Below are positions 42,420 through 52,055 of a stretch of 64,000 nt of DNA, piece after piece. A program made the translations under genes and the position numbers. The notes under the pieces were generated by a model. That model was not told the origin of the DNA, did not search any database, and saw only the letters and a program-made list of their open reading frames with translations. The stretch's first letter is position 1. Each line of letters opens with the position of its first letter. The DNA is from Secundilactobacillus paracollinoides DSM 15502 = JCM 11969 (GTDB lineage Bacteria; Bacillota; Bacilli; Lactobacillales; Lactobacillaceae): the NCBI RefSeq assembly GCF_001311135.1, contig NZ_BBAG01000002.1, positions 1-64,000 on the forward strand. The letters are read 5' to 3'.

Positions 42420-44480
42420 ATATCAGTACCTCGGATTTCTTTTAATTTTAAATAGATTGCGCTATAACTGATAAAAAGATCTGTTAACCCAAGTATCAAA
42501 CAGAAACCGATAGAGGATATGCCGTCACGATTTAAAATTTGAAACAAAAATAACACCACTCCAGAAAATGGAACTAATTAAAAAATAACTACTGGATATC
42601 TGAAGAAGAGAATATCCGGACAATCTCTTTAAAAAGAACGTCTTACCATTAGTAATTAAATAGGCTTCTGCAGCAAATAGAGTTAATGCTAAGTAACTGA
42701 TTACCAGCAGAAAACTAAGTATTCCAATCATTGCATTTGCTTTTACGTTCTGATCAAAAATAGTCGCAACTAGTTTTTGTGCAGAAACCATTTTCGGGTA
42801 ATCTCCTGAAATGATACTTTTCCTAATGAACTTTTCAACTTGACCGTCTTTATCCTGGAAGAAAAAATTATTTGAATCTCCTGCAATATTATCAGCAAAA
42901 ACTGAAGCTGGAAGTTTCATAAGCTGCTGTGGTAAAACAAAGATTATCGGATTCTTCAAAGCTGAATATTCATCAAAAAATTTGATTAATTTTGGATTAC
43001 TTTTAATAGACTGATAATGCAACTTTGGTATCTTAACGTTGTTTCCCAGCTTATCAGAAACTCCTAAGCTCCTACCTAATGAGGACGCTTCTTCAAAATA
43101 TCTTTTTTGCATAATTTTCATAATTTTATCTGTATGGTTGGAAAGATTTTTCGGAATGAGAACCGTAGCAAAATTTGTATTTTCATGGATTGTTAACTTT
43201 TTCCCCTGATTTGTTTTCAAATCATTAATTCTAATGTATTCAGGAGAAACATAAACGATATTGCTTCTAATAGTGCTCTTTTTAATTCTTTTATGTTCAA
43301 ACAGCCTATTTTTAGTTTCATCAGTTGGTGCAAAAATAAGTAACTTGTGTGCGTATAAATTTGTAAATAAATTTTGCGTCGCCTTAATATGCAAGTCTGG
43401 CCTTTCCTCTTCAAATTTAAGCATACTTCTAGTTGGCATTAAAGGTACATTAGAGTATCCTGCTAAAACAGTATTCGTCTTATTACTATTTGACAATGAC
43501 AGAGCAGTTTGCGTAACTTATGGAACAAATTTCAAGCTAACAATTACTAAAGCCAGCATAAGTATGGTTTTAAAGAAGATATTCATTTGAAAAATTCTTT
43601 TTGCTGGATATTTTCCCTTTAGGTAAAATTTTTAGGCTGATATATGAATACATATGCTATATATAGAATCATCGAAATAGTCATGGCAATTGATACAAAT
43701 GCTATTACCGCTAGATCACTATATATGAGCCACCAGAAACTTTCATAAATAAATCTGATTGATATTAACCCAGTTAACAGGATTACTATTAACGTGGATT
43801 GAAAAAGGTTCTTCAGGTTGGCTTTTGCCTGAAAGCAAATTATATTCCACCTTGAATATCCAAATAGTATTCGAAGACTTATTTCTTTAAAGGATAGCAA
43901 TTGTTCAATAATCTGTGCAAACAGTAAAAGCATAATACTGATTATTAAAACTAATAATAATTGTTGCTTATGAGCAACAAAAGGTGTGTATTGTTTTTGT
44001 CTAGCTTTATCAACCGTTATCCTTGGCTCGTTAAATTGCTTCACTAAATATTTCTGCACATCATAAGAGGATAATTTTTGACTTGGCTTCATAAAAAAAA
44101 GTTCCTCCGAGTAGACTATTAGATGGCAGACTATTGATATTTTCAATGATAATTTTCCCAAAAATATCTTTCTCAATAATATCCTTCGATGATTTTACTT
44201 GTATTCCTTGTTCATTTGGAAAATAGAAATAAGTGGTTGATTTTGTGACGATATTGTTTTCTTTTTTGATAATTTTCCAATGCTTTTTTACTAAACCATT
44301 CAGTTTAGTTAGATTCATAGAAGTATCTCTATCAATACTAATTGGTAAATTCACTCTGTACATTTCCTTTTCAATAGATGAAGTTACCTGATTGTAGTGA
44401 GCATTCATAAAAGCAGGAAAAATAATCAAAAAAGAAAGCGTCGTCATGAAAATCAACAGTAATTTGTTGACTATCTTCAT
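42410..44480 (-). pseudogene. Bacteriocin-associated integral membrane protein, DUF1430 type (broken frame)
   Basis: Repaired length about 689 residues, the family size. N-terminal helix (1-28), an extracytoplasmic domain, a block of helices (LLLVLIISIMLLLF onward), a helix MNIFFKTILMLALVIVSLKF, a second extracytoplasmic domain and C-terminal helices: two MacB-like halves. Breaks: a T8 run near 44095, one missing T near 43620, an in-frame TAA near 43531 (KFVP-stop-VTQTALS), and a surplus base near 42548. Some or all may be sequencing errors in homopolymers, but the in-frame stop is not a homopolymer change. It sits between the bacteriocin gene and the ATPase. Confidence 0.75.
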
Positions 44481-44512
44481 TTCACGGCACTTCCTTTTTC
44501 AGTCACAGATTT

Positions 44513-44937
44513 CTATTTATAATCGTAATATGAATTATTAGAACTATAACTCCAATATGAAGGAGTTTCTGCTTTCGCCCAAGTATTTTTAGCCTCCCAC
44601 CCTGTTTTTGTGTAATGCTTATTCATCATGGCTGTGGCTCGATGTGTACGGTTGCATTTAAAGTCCGCAAATTGAGAAAATTTCAAAAGTCCATGAACCC
44701 CATAATTGAATGTTCCTCCCAAAGGTGCGTGGTCATTTTTCCAAGAGAATCTTTACCCCCAACGATTATTTTACTTCCCTCAGACGAACGGTTAACAACA
44801 GCCGTATCTGAGGCGTATGCTTGACCACTATGAATATCTTGATTTGCTGTTTCTGAAACCGAAGCATTGGCAACCGTTCCTCCAACTGTTAATAGCGCAA
44901 CACCTAATGCCACTTTCACCAAACTTTTTTTCATCAT
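44513..44937 (-). pseudogene. Lactococcin 972 family bacteriocin (one frameshift)
   Basis: Repaired length 141 residues: signal peptide (MMKKSLVKVALGVALLTVGG to about residue 26), propeptide, and a C-terminal domain GGTFNYGVHG, HRATAMMNKHY, NTWAKAETPSYWSYSS that matches mature lactococcin 972. That non-modified bacteriocin binds lipid II and blocks septum formation. The break lies near 44737, where GGAAAAATGACC needs one more A to join SLGKNDHA to PLGGTFNYG. It is the first gene of the operon, followed by DUF1430 and ABC genes. Confidence 0.85.
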
Positions 44938-45012
44938 AATTCCCTTCAGTTATAAATTCAGCAAATTAAACTAATTACTACATCCTTTTAGTTTCGTTTA
45001 GCTGCTGATGTC

Positions 45013-45066
45013 ATTATAAAAAACTAATGTAAATGTTTTATGTCGAACTTGTAAAGATCGTGTAAA
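45013..45066 (-). promoter_or_regulatory. Bacteriocin promoter with phased direct repeats
   Basis: On the minus strand TATAAT (45013-45018) has no good -35. Upstream stand three TTTACA hexamers at 45028, 45050 and 45061, spaced 22 and 11 bases, that is on the same helix face. This looks like an activator-dependent promoter. Confidence 0.5.
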
Positions 45067-45134
45067 GGTCAATTTACGCAAAAATAGATTTCTCCGTCAA
45101 AAGAGAAACCGATTTTTAAAAATATATTTAACCG

Positions 45135-48100
45135 CTAATCAGTCTTAGAAGCTGAAGAAACAGTATCCACCAGCTCGCCAATTGCCGTCTTAGCAGCAAT
45201 TGGACCAAAGGTGAAGATGTCAGCTAATGAGTTCCCACCGAGACGATTTCCGGCATGTAACCCACCAGCAACTTCCCCAGCTGCGTACAAACCGCTGATC
45301 TTAGCACCGTCCTTATCCAAAACATGCGCATCCGGATCAATGGTCAGACCACCCATAGTATGGTGAATGGCTGGCCGCCGCGGCGTTGCGTAGAATGGCG
45401 CGTGTTCAACCTTCAAATCAAAGACGTTCTTGCCGAATTCTGGGTCCTTGCCGGCATCGACGTAACTGTTGTACTTGGCAACGGTATCCTTCAAGGCCGC
45501 AGCGTCCACGTTGATCTGGTCTGCCAAATCATCCAGGGTGTCCGCCTTAAATAACCGGCCTTCTTTGACCTGTTGTTCTAGCTTGTCTTCACTGGTGTTG
45601 TAAGCCGTCTTCTTGATCTCGTTATCGGCGATCAAGTAGAACAACCCACCATTATCAAAGGCCGCCTGAGCCAGCACGTCACGTTCAGCAAATTCGTTCA
45701 CGAACCGCTTCCCCTTGTTGTTGACCATCACAAAGTTTGCGGGTGGGCATTGAATCCCGGAGAACAGTTCGCCGGTCTCAGGATCCGCAACGGGCATCAT
45801 TTGGATGAAGCCCATCCCGAATTCCCCAGCATTGACACTTTCGCCAAGTCGGATCCCGTCACCAGTGATGGCTGGCGAGTTCGTTGTGGCAATGTTGTCA
45901 TCGATGGTTGACCAGTACGTGTTGTACTTCTGCACCATCTTCGTGTTGGCACCAAAGCCACCGGCAGCCAAAATAACGGCTTGCGCGTGGATGGTGATGG
46001 TTTGACCATTGGCCTTCTTCACGATAACGCCCTTGACCTGACCATTTTCATGGATCAGTTCCGTCACGGGACTTTCCAGCAAAATTTGGCCGTTGTGGGC
46101 CTTGATGTAGTCGCCTAACGCTGAGATGTAGCCAAAGCCGGCTTCTTGCACAGGCTTATGACCACGGCGCCAGAGCGCACCAACGGGCATCGTGACTTGC
46201 GAGTAATCAAAGTCAACGCCGATCTTATCCAGCCATTTTTGTGAGGCCAGCGCGTTGTCAGTCAACTTCTTAACCAGTGGATACTTCCCGAAGATCCGGT
46301 TGCCCTTCAGATCGGTCCGCACACCGCCCAAGTAAGTCTGGATCCGGTGCAGTTCAACGGAGTCAAACAGGTACTCGTGGCCAGATTTCTTGGTATCAGC
46401 CAAATAATCGGTAATTTGTTTTTGCAGGGTCTTGAAGTCTTCTTGGTAGTCGGCATCAATATCGTTGACGTACATGTCCACGAAAGCCTGCAGCGACTTG
46501 TCTTCACCAGGAAGGGCATCGAACTTGCTCTGCCAGTCTGGGTCAGCCGCGTTCATTGGGCCCCCGGCACGGACGGTGTTGCCGCCAAGTGCCGCAGTCT
46601 TCTCAAGTAAAACGACCTTCTTGCCCTGATCTAACACAGTGGCAGCTGCTGACAAGCCAGCACCCCCGCCACCGATCACAGCAACATCCGTTTCGATGGT
46701 CTTATCCTCGGTATCGGCATTCGGGTTCACGTATTTCGCACGGGCCTTCAGCGCATCCGGGTTCCCGCCAGCTTGTTGTACGGCTTCGGCAACCCCGTTG
46801 ATGATCCCGTGACTGGTGTCAGAAGCACCGGTCACAACATCCACATTTAAGGTTTGACCAGCAACGATTTCAGCAGGTAGTTTCACGTAAGCCGTGTCGC
46901 CGATTCCCTTCGTTTCAGTATCGCCCTTCACTTCAACGGCTTCGATCCGGTCGTCTGACAGGGTGACATCAAGCGGAAAATCACCGTTGTGTCCCTTGGC
47001 CTGAACCGTGTACTTGCCAGCTTTAAAATGTTGGTCGTCCTGAGCAGGCACGGCAATTGGAGAGGCCGCTTCCGTCTTTGACGCACTGGTCGTTGCGTCA
47101 GCAGCACCATCCGCAGCATCGTCCACTGGCGCACCGGTGGCTTCAGAAGCCGCGGTGGTCGTATCAGCAGCGTCTGACCCGTGCTTTGACGCACCGCTCA
47201 TGACATCCGCAAAGGCACCCTTTTCAAATAAGCCGATAATGTGTTCCACACTACCCGTAAATTCGATGGTGCCAAGGTATGACCCGTCTACATCACGCAA
47301 GGCATAGTACTGAATCAGTGTTCGATGACCGTGCATGATCAATGGCCGTTCGACCATGTCCCGTGAGCCATCCTTGAAACTATTGATGATGGCTTTGACA
47401 GCAGGCAAGGCCTTCGGTGGGTGACATTCCTCGACGGTTTCACCAATTTCATTCACGTGGCGGACGTGCTCACGATTTGGTTTATCGGAGTACCAAGCAA
47501 AGTGGTCGGTCCGGTCAATTAAATCAATTTCAAACGGAATGGTACTAAAAATCTGTTGGGCTTCCTTAAAGGTCAGCCGGCCAGTAGGGAAGTTAATATA
47601 GGCTTCGTTGACGAATGGTTGTTTCAAAGTCATAAGATCATCCTCCTTCGTACGATTTTCTAAGGCATCAATCAGTTGAACAAAGCTGGTAAAGCTTTCT
47701 TCCAGGTTCTTCACAGCAGCGGCATCGGTAATGTTGCCGTCCTTGGTGAAATTGCTGGCAGCTTTGCCAACTAGTACTTCATGGCCGGACAACACGGCGG
47801 CGTTACAGTCAGGTGAAGCCAGAATGGCCCGCACTTGTTCCTGTGCCCGCGACGTTGCCTGTGTCCCGTAAGACACGCCAACGACCATCGTTGGCTTTTC
47901 CTCTAAGATGTTCTTAGGGTTGTAGAACAGCCACTCAATGGCGCTGATTAGCGCCGCTGGAATGGCGTGGTCGTACTCGGGACACGAGAAGATCACCCCG
48001 TCCGCGTTCTTCACGGCCTGTTTGAACTGCCAAACAGCCATGGACTGTTCTTCGTAGGACAGATCCTGGTCAAATGCTGGTAGCTGAGCAATTTCCAGCA

Positions 48101-48203
48101 CATCAATGTCAGCCAGCTGCTTGAAATGTTTCTTCATGTACTTTAGCAGCAGACGGTTATAGGAAAAGTCAGCGTTCGTGCCGACAATGGCAGCAATTTT
48201 CAT
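45135..48203 (-). CDS. Multidomain flavin reductase: FMN-reductase, PAS-like, FMN_bind and fumarate-reductase-like FAD domains
   Basis: 1022 residues, no signal peptide or membrane helix. Domains: NADPH-dependent FMN-reductase-like flavodoxin fold (1-175), PAS-like domain (200-325; EECHPPKALPAV, FTGSVEHI), a low-complexity hinge, FMN_bind (391-477) and an FAD domain (505-1010) with GGGGAGLSAA, FVNEFAERD (catalytic-type Arg), HHTMGG (947) and GNRLGGNSLAD (985). Candidate ApbE sites D-x-x-[ST]-x-A-S: 333, 347, 369, 455 (in FMN_bind) and 1013. The fumarate-binding QxHP motif reads QMMP, so the acceptor may not be fumarate; the layout resembles the L. plantarum hydroxycinnamate reductase HcrB. 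An internal ATG (47633) with a perfect AAGGAGG may start a shorter form. ATG overlaps the stop of the upstream FMN-reductase gene. Confidence 0.85.
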   Translation of the reverse strand: MKIAAIVGTNADFSYNRLLLKYMKKHFKQLADIDVLEIAQLPAFDQDLSYEEQSMAVWQFKQAVKNADGVIFSCPEYDHAIPAALISAIEWLFYNPKNILEEKPTMVVGVSYGTQATSRAQEQVRAILASPDCNAAVLSGHEVLVGKAASNFTKDGNITDAAAVKNLEESFTSFVQLIDALENRTKEDDLMTLKQPFVNEAYINFPTGRLTFKEAQQIFSTIPFEIDLIDRTDHFAWYSDKPNREHVRHVNEIGETVEECHPPKALPAVKAIINSFKDGSRDMVERPLIMHGHRTLIQYYALRDVDGSYLGTIEFTGSVEHIIGLFEKGAFADVMSGASKHGSDAADTTTAASEATGAPVDDAADGAADATTSASKTEAASPIAVPAQDDQHFKAGKYTVQAKGHNGDFPLDVTLSDDRIEAVEVKGDTETKGIGDTAYVKLPAEIVAGQTLNVDVVTGASDTSHGIINGVAEAVQQAGGNPDALKARAKYVNPNADTEDKTIETDVAVIGGGGAGLSAAATVLDQGKKVVLLEKTAALGGNTVRAGGPMNAADPDWQSKFDALPGEDKSLQAFVDMYVNDIDADYQEDFKTLQKQITDYLADTKKSGHEYLFDSVELHRIQTYLGGVRTDLKGNRIFGKYPLVKKLTDNALASQKWLDKIGVDFDYSQVTMPVGALWRRGHKPVQEAGFGYISALGDYIKAHNGQILLESPVTELIHENGQVKGVIVKKANGQTITIHAQAVILAAGGFGANTKMVQKYNTYWSTIDDNIATTNSPAITGDGIRLGESVNAGEFGMGFIQMMPVADPETGELFSGIQCPPANFVMVNNKGKRFVNEFAERDVLAQAAFDNGGLFYLIADNEIKKTAYNTSEDKLEQQVKEGRLFKADTLDDLADQINVDAAALKDTVAKYNSYVDAGKDPEFGKNVFDLKVEHAPFYATPRRPAIHHTMGGLTIDPDAHVLDKDGAKISGLYAAGEVAGGLHAGNRLGGNSLADIFTFGPIAAKTAIGELVDTVSSASKTD

Positions 48204-48761
48204 TTAGCGGCCTCCTTTTTACCCATGTTCTTGCGTTCAGCAAACGTCAAAAAGTCGCTGAAGCAAGACTCGAGAAACTTAACAGTCCCAGCGTCCTTCA
48301 GGTCACCGTTGTCATCAAACGCGGTGTCGCCGTTACCCAGCATAAATTCGTTGCCCTGCCAGGCTTCCGCGTTGACACCGGGCGAGTTCAGGATGCCGCG
48401 CAAGGCCATCTGCACGCGAGCCACCCTGTGGCTTCGACGAGACGCTGACGATCATGACGGGTTGGTTGGCGAACGGATGAAGATTGTAGGACAACCATTC
48501 GATAACGCTCTTCAGTGACGAGGCCACCGTGTGCGCGTGTTCGGCGCAACTGATAATGACCGCGTCCGACGATTCTATTTGGTGCGCCAGGTCAATGACC
48601 GACTGAGGGTCACCGCCCGGATAGTTTTCATTAAACATTGGAATCTGGTCGATGTCGGCCACCGTAATATCCTGGTCGTCAAAGTGACGGGCCATGAACT
48701 GTAAGAGTTTGCGGTTAGACGAGTGTTTCGAGTTTGATCCAACAAGTGCCGTTATTTTCAC
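48200..48761 (-). pseudogene. NADPH-dependent FMN-reductase-like protein (one frame break)
   Basis: Repaired length 187 residues, homologous to the first domain of the following reductase (VKITALVGSNSKHSSNRKLL, then CAEHAHTVASSLKSVIEWL). A single flavodoxin-like domain that probably passes electrons from NAD(P)H to flavin. The break near 48422 needs two G in CAGGGTGGCTCG (CAG GGG GTG GCT). The start is GTG at 48761 behind GAGG. It overlaps the big reductase by 4 bases (ATGA), so translation is coupled. Confidence 0.8.
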
Positions 48762-48920
48762 AGTTTTCACCTCAAATAATGGAGTTAGTACTGACACAAC
48801 GCGGGTAAGTCCCCGCGGCCAACGTGTTTAAGAAAGTGAGCTGGTTGGCAGGTTGATGCGCCCAGTTGTTATTTGGTGAGCATAAAATTAAAACGCTTTC
48901 TTATCTATTTTGACACTACC

Positions 48921-48949
48921 ATTATGCAACGGCTAATCTTGTTTGTGAA
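48921..48949 (-). promoter_or_regulatory. Promoter of the flavin reductase operon
   Basis: TTCACA, 17 bases, CATAAT on the minus strand, in the gap shared with the divergent LysR gene. Confidence 0.55.
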
Positions 48950-48961
48950 ATAGATTCTTAA

Positions 48962-48990
48962 TTGAAAAACTATGCCGTTTTTGGCATACT
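48962..48990 (+). promoter_or_regulatory. LysR promoter with inverted-repeat operator
   Basis: TTGAAA, 17 bases, CATACT. Between -35 and -10 lies the palindrome TATGCC-N6-GGCATA (48971-48988), a T-N11-A type LysR box. Binding there would fit autoregulation and control of the divergent operon. Confidence 0.6.
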
Positions 48991-49024
48991 ATAACTATCT
49001 ACCACGTTTGAAGGGGGTTATTTC

Positions 49025-49949
49025 GTGAAACAGTTGGAACGTGAACGCCAAATGATTCAGATATTAGAGGCCATCCAGGCTTACGGCAATGTCTCACAGG
49101 CCGCTGAAGCACTCTTTATGACCCAGCCCACGGTTAGCAAGATCATCCGCAATCAGGAAAAACAGTACGGAATCTCGTTTCTCGACCGAACCGAACATCC
49201 GTTAAAACTCACCTACGCCGGAGAATTTTACCTCGACCGAGTCCGCAAACTGGTTGCCGATTATCAAACCATGACCCACGACCTCAATAACTTTGCGGAT
49301 AACCGAGTCGGCCGACTCACTATCGGCGTCAACCAATCGCTGGCCCAGGTGGTGTTGCCTGCCGTGTTGCCTGAATTTCACCGGCGCTACCCGCAGATTC
49401 AGGTGCAGCTCAGCGAGAAAACGTCTGCTACAATGGAAGAAGAAGTGTTGAACCAGGAACTTGACCTGTACGTCGCATTACGCCAGCCTATAACGAACGC
49501 CTGCACTATCAGCGACTGTATACCGATGGCGGTGCGCTACTGCTGCCAAAACAGTGGGCAATCGAACACGTACCCGAAGAACAACTGGACATCAGCCACT
49601 GATCAACGGCAAGGACTTCGTTGTCGAAACTGAGCGGACCGGCTTTCAACGGATCGTAAACAGTTATTTGACCAAGTACAACGTCCGGCCGAACATCGTA
49701 CTGCGCACCGCCAACATTACCACCGCGATGAGTCTCACAGCCGGTGGTATGGGTGCCACGATTGCGCCACAGTCGGCACTCACACCGGAATTATTGGCAC
49801 GGACCCAGGTCATCAAATTGACACCCACCGCATTACAGTGCGACATCGCCATCGTTTACAACAATCAAAATGAGCCGACAAAACAGGCGCAAAGCTTTAT
49901 CGACCTAGCAACCAGAATTTTTGAAACCACACACGAGGAGCGCGACTAA
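49025..49949 (+). pseudogene. LysR-family regulator of the flavin reductase operon (two frameshifts)
   Basis: Repaired length 308 residues. The N-terminal winged helix (AYGNVSQAAEALFMTQPTVSKIIRNQEKQ) is followed by the periplasmic-binding-protein-like effector domain (GRLTIGVNQSLAQVVLP to the C-terminus). Breaks near 49489 (CAGCCTAT for CAGCCCTAT) and 49599 (AGCCACTG for AGCCCACTG), both one missing C. GTG start at 49025 after AGGGGG. Divergent from the FMN-reductase and multidomain reductase genes, the usual place for their activator, as with hcrR in L. plantarum. It is followed after 2 bases by apbE. Confidence 0.82.
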
Positions 49950-49951
49950 TC

Positions 49952-50903
49952 TTGCTGCATAAAGAATTTTACGGACTGGGCACGGCCATCAATTTGACCG
50001 TTGCCGAACCCGCTACTGAAGCCGACATCACTGCCGGTTTCCAACTCATTCAACACTACGAAGACCTGCTGACCGTCAACCGGAATGAGTCTGAGGTCAT
50101 GTCCATCAACCACGCGGCGGGCGACCACGCCGTTGGGGTATCGCCCATCACCTACCTGCTGGTCAAACGAGCGGTGGCGGTGAGCGCCATGCACCTTGTT
50201 TAACGTTGCCATTGGCCCGCTCGTTAAACTATGGGCCATCGGGTTCGACGGCGCTAACCTGCCCAAGGACGCCGACATTCAAGAACGGCTGCAGCTGATC
50301 GACCCAGACAACATCGAACTCAACGATGAGCGCCAGACCGTTTTCCTGACAAAAAAAGGCATGGAACTCGACCTGGGTGCCATTGCGAAGGGCTACATTG
50401 CCGACGCCATCAAAACGCTGTGGCTGCAACGCGGCGTCAAAACGGGCATCATCGACCTCGGCGGCAACATTCTGTTAGTCGGACCCAGCACCCATGACGA
50501 CCAAAAATGGCGTGTCGGGATTCAGAGTCCGGACGAAAAACGGGATGTGCCAGCTGGCGTCCTAAACACTGCTGAAAAATCGCTGGTCACATCTGGCATC
50601 TACGAACGCTTTCTCGTCATTGACGGCCAAGAATACCACCACATGTTTGACTCGCACACCGGCTACCCGATCAAAAACGACCTGGCCAGCGTGACCATCG
50701 TCAGCGACCGCTCCATCGACGGTGATATTTGGACCACCCAAGCGTTTTATCAAGGCATGGAAAAGGGACCGGCGTTGATCGAAGCCCAACCGGGACTTGA
50801 GGCTGTCTTTGTCACTCGGAACCACGAAGTCGCCGTCACAAGCGGTCTGGAAGACACCTTCCGCTTAGTTGATAGTGAATACCACATGATCAGCACCCAC
50901 TAG
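49952..50903 (+). pseudogene. apbE: FAD:protein FMN transferase ApbE, cytoplasmic type (one frame break)
   Basis: Repaired length 317 residues. ApbE uses FAD to attach FMN covalently to Ser or Thr in D-x-x-[ST]-G-A-[ST] motifs. Seen: LFNVAIGPLVKLWAIGF, LDLGAIAKGYIAD (FAD/Mg binding), GIIDLGGNILLVG, and HMFDSHTGYP with SVTIVS. There is no lipoprotein or signal sequence, unlike many extracytoplasmic ApbEs, so it should act on cytoplasmic proteins; the reductases at 45135 and 61445 are obvious clients. The break near 50187 needs two C in CACCTTG. TTG start at 49952 behind GAGGAG; same operon as LysR and MarR. Confidence 0.88.
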
Positions 50904-50919
50904 GATCGGAGGTCATTAA

Positions 50920-51420
50920 ATGGAAGATGACGTTTTAAAAAATATCGGCACGATTGCGCGCGCACTGGACGCCATTGCCAACGTGGAGTTCAAACAATTC
51001 GACCTCACAAAAGGCCAGTACGTGTACCTCGTGCGCATTTGCGAGCATCCTGGTATCGTCCAGAGCCACTTGGCCGAACTGGTGAAGATCGACCGTTCCA
51101 CCGCTGCCCGAGCCATCAAAAAACTGGAAGCAAACGGGCTAGTTGAACGGCGCAAACAGCCCGGTAACGATAAGAATAAGGCACTGTTCGCAACGGATAA
51201 GGGCATGGCCGTTTACCCAACGCTGAAACGGGAAAACGACTACTCAAATGAAGTCGCCCTGACCGGTATCAGTGAAGCCGACCGGCAGAAATTACTTGAA
51301 CTGACGAACCAGATGGCACAGAATGTTGGGCTGATTGGACGCTGGTTAAGGATGGGCATCAGCGAGCTTACTAAGGTGTATGTAGTCCGTTGCATTGCGC
51401 AATTTGGCACTCCGCCATAG
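50920..51420 (+). CDS. MarR-family regulator with a repeat-derived C-terminus
   Basis: 166 residues. The winged helix is clear: LAELVKIDRSTAARAIKKLEANGLVERRKQPGNDKNK, with the wing RKQPGNDK. Last gene of the LysR-apbE-marR operon (16-base gap, GGAGG site). From about residue 156 on (VVRCIAQFGTPP) the frame runs into an F2 repeat copy, so the original C-terminus has been replaced or extended. The ligand is unknown; a role in flavin or phenolic-acid response is only suggested by its neighbours. Confidence 0.8.
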   Translation: MEDDVLKNIGTIARALDAIANVEFKQFDLTKGQYVYLVRICEHPGIVQSHLAELVKIDRSTAARAIKKLEANGLVERRKQPGNDKNKALFATDKGMAVYPTLKRENDYSNEVALTGISEADRQKLLELTNQMAQNVGLIGRWLRMGISELTKVYVVRCIAQFGTPP

Positions 51421-51561
51421 TGGCTCGCGATGAAGCTAATTCGACTGTCGCTGTGCGCCATTCGAATGGATCTTCATCGTCTCGCATGTCACTAAATGGC
51501 CCAAAAACGGCCATCAAGTGACATCGACACCATGTCTCCGTGCCAAATTGCTCCATTCCAC
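51388..51561 (+). repeat. F2 multi-hairpin repeat, copy c
   Basis: Same outer arms and inner stems as at 6051, with a changed but still paired third hairpin (GTCACTAAATGGCC/GGCCATCAAGTGAC). It overlaps the 3' end of the MarR gene. Confidence 0.75.
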
Positions 51562-51612
51562 TCACAGTGAGCTTACTGATTACGCTGGTTAAGTATCAAA
51601 ATACAGTCAAAC

Positions 51613-51642
51613 ACAGTTTGTAGAGAAATCCGCACTCGACTG
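51613..51642 (+). repeat. F4 block behind F2
   Basis: CAGTTTGTAGAGAAATCCGC followed by ACTCGACTG; matches 32806 (inverted) and 54688. Confidence 0.55.
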
Positions 51643-51764
51643 CTAGTCAATCAATTTCAGGTATGCTAGTTCAGTTGCAGTATTAGGATGGATTGCGACC
51701 AGACGATCAGTTGACCTAATTTAGATACGTATTGGCAAGCAGTTTCTATCAAGATTGCACGCTG

Positions 51765-51940
51765 TAGCGTAGTGGAGCCGGTCGGCATTGCAGGTTGTGG
51801 TGTCGGTATTAGTTAGCGACCGTTTTGGGGTCGGCTACTAATACGGGAGACATAGGAAATCCTTGAATTTCTGAAAGGAAATTCAATAGCTCCGAAGCGA
51901 CCCACCTCAGCCTGCAGGGCCGACCGGCGGAACGAAGCGG
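51765..51940 (+). repeat. F3 repeat, long copy
   Basis: The ends GGAGCCGGTCGGCATTGCAG and CTGCAGGGCCGACCGGC pair. Inside is ATTAGTTAGCGACCG/GGTCGGCTACTAAT, the same hairpin module as in F2, and GAATTTC/GAAATTC. A short inverted copy is at 32620. Confidence 0.65.
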
Positions 51941-52055
51941 CATACAAGATTTATATAAATCATCTAATTCTACACGTTACAAATAGTTTTAGTTGCATTT
52001 ACCACAAAATAGTTTTATACTCGATGCATTCATTTAATTCATGGGAGGAATGCGT

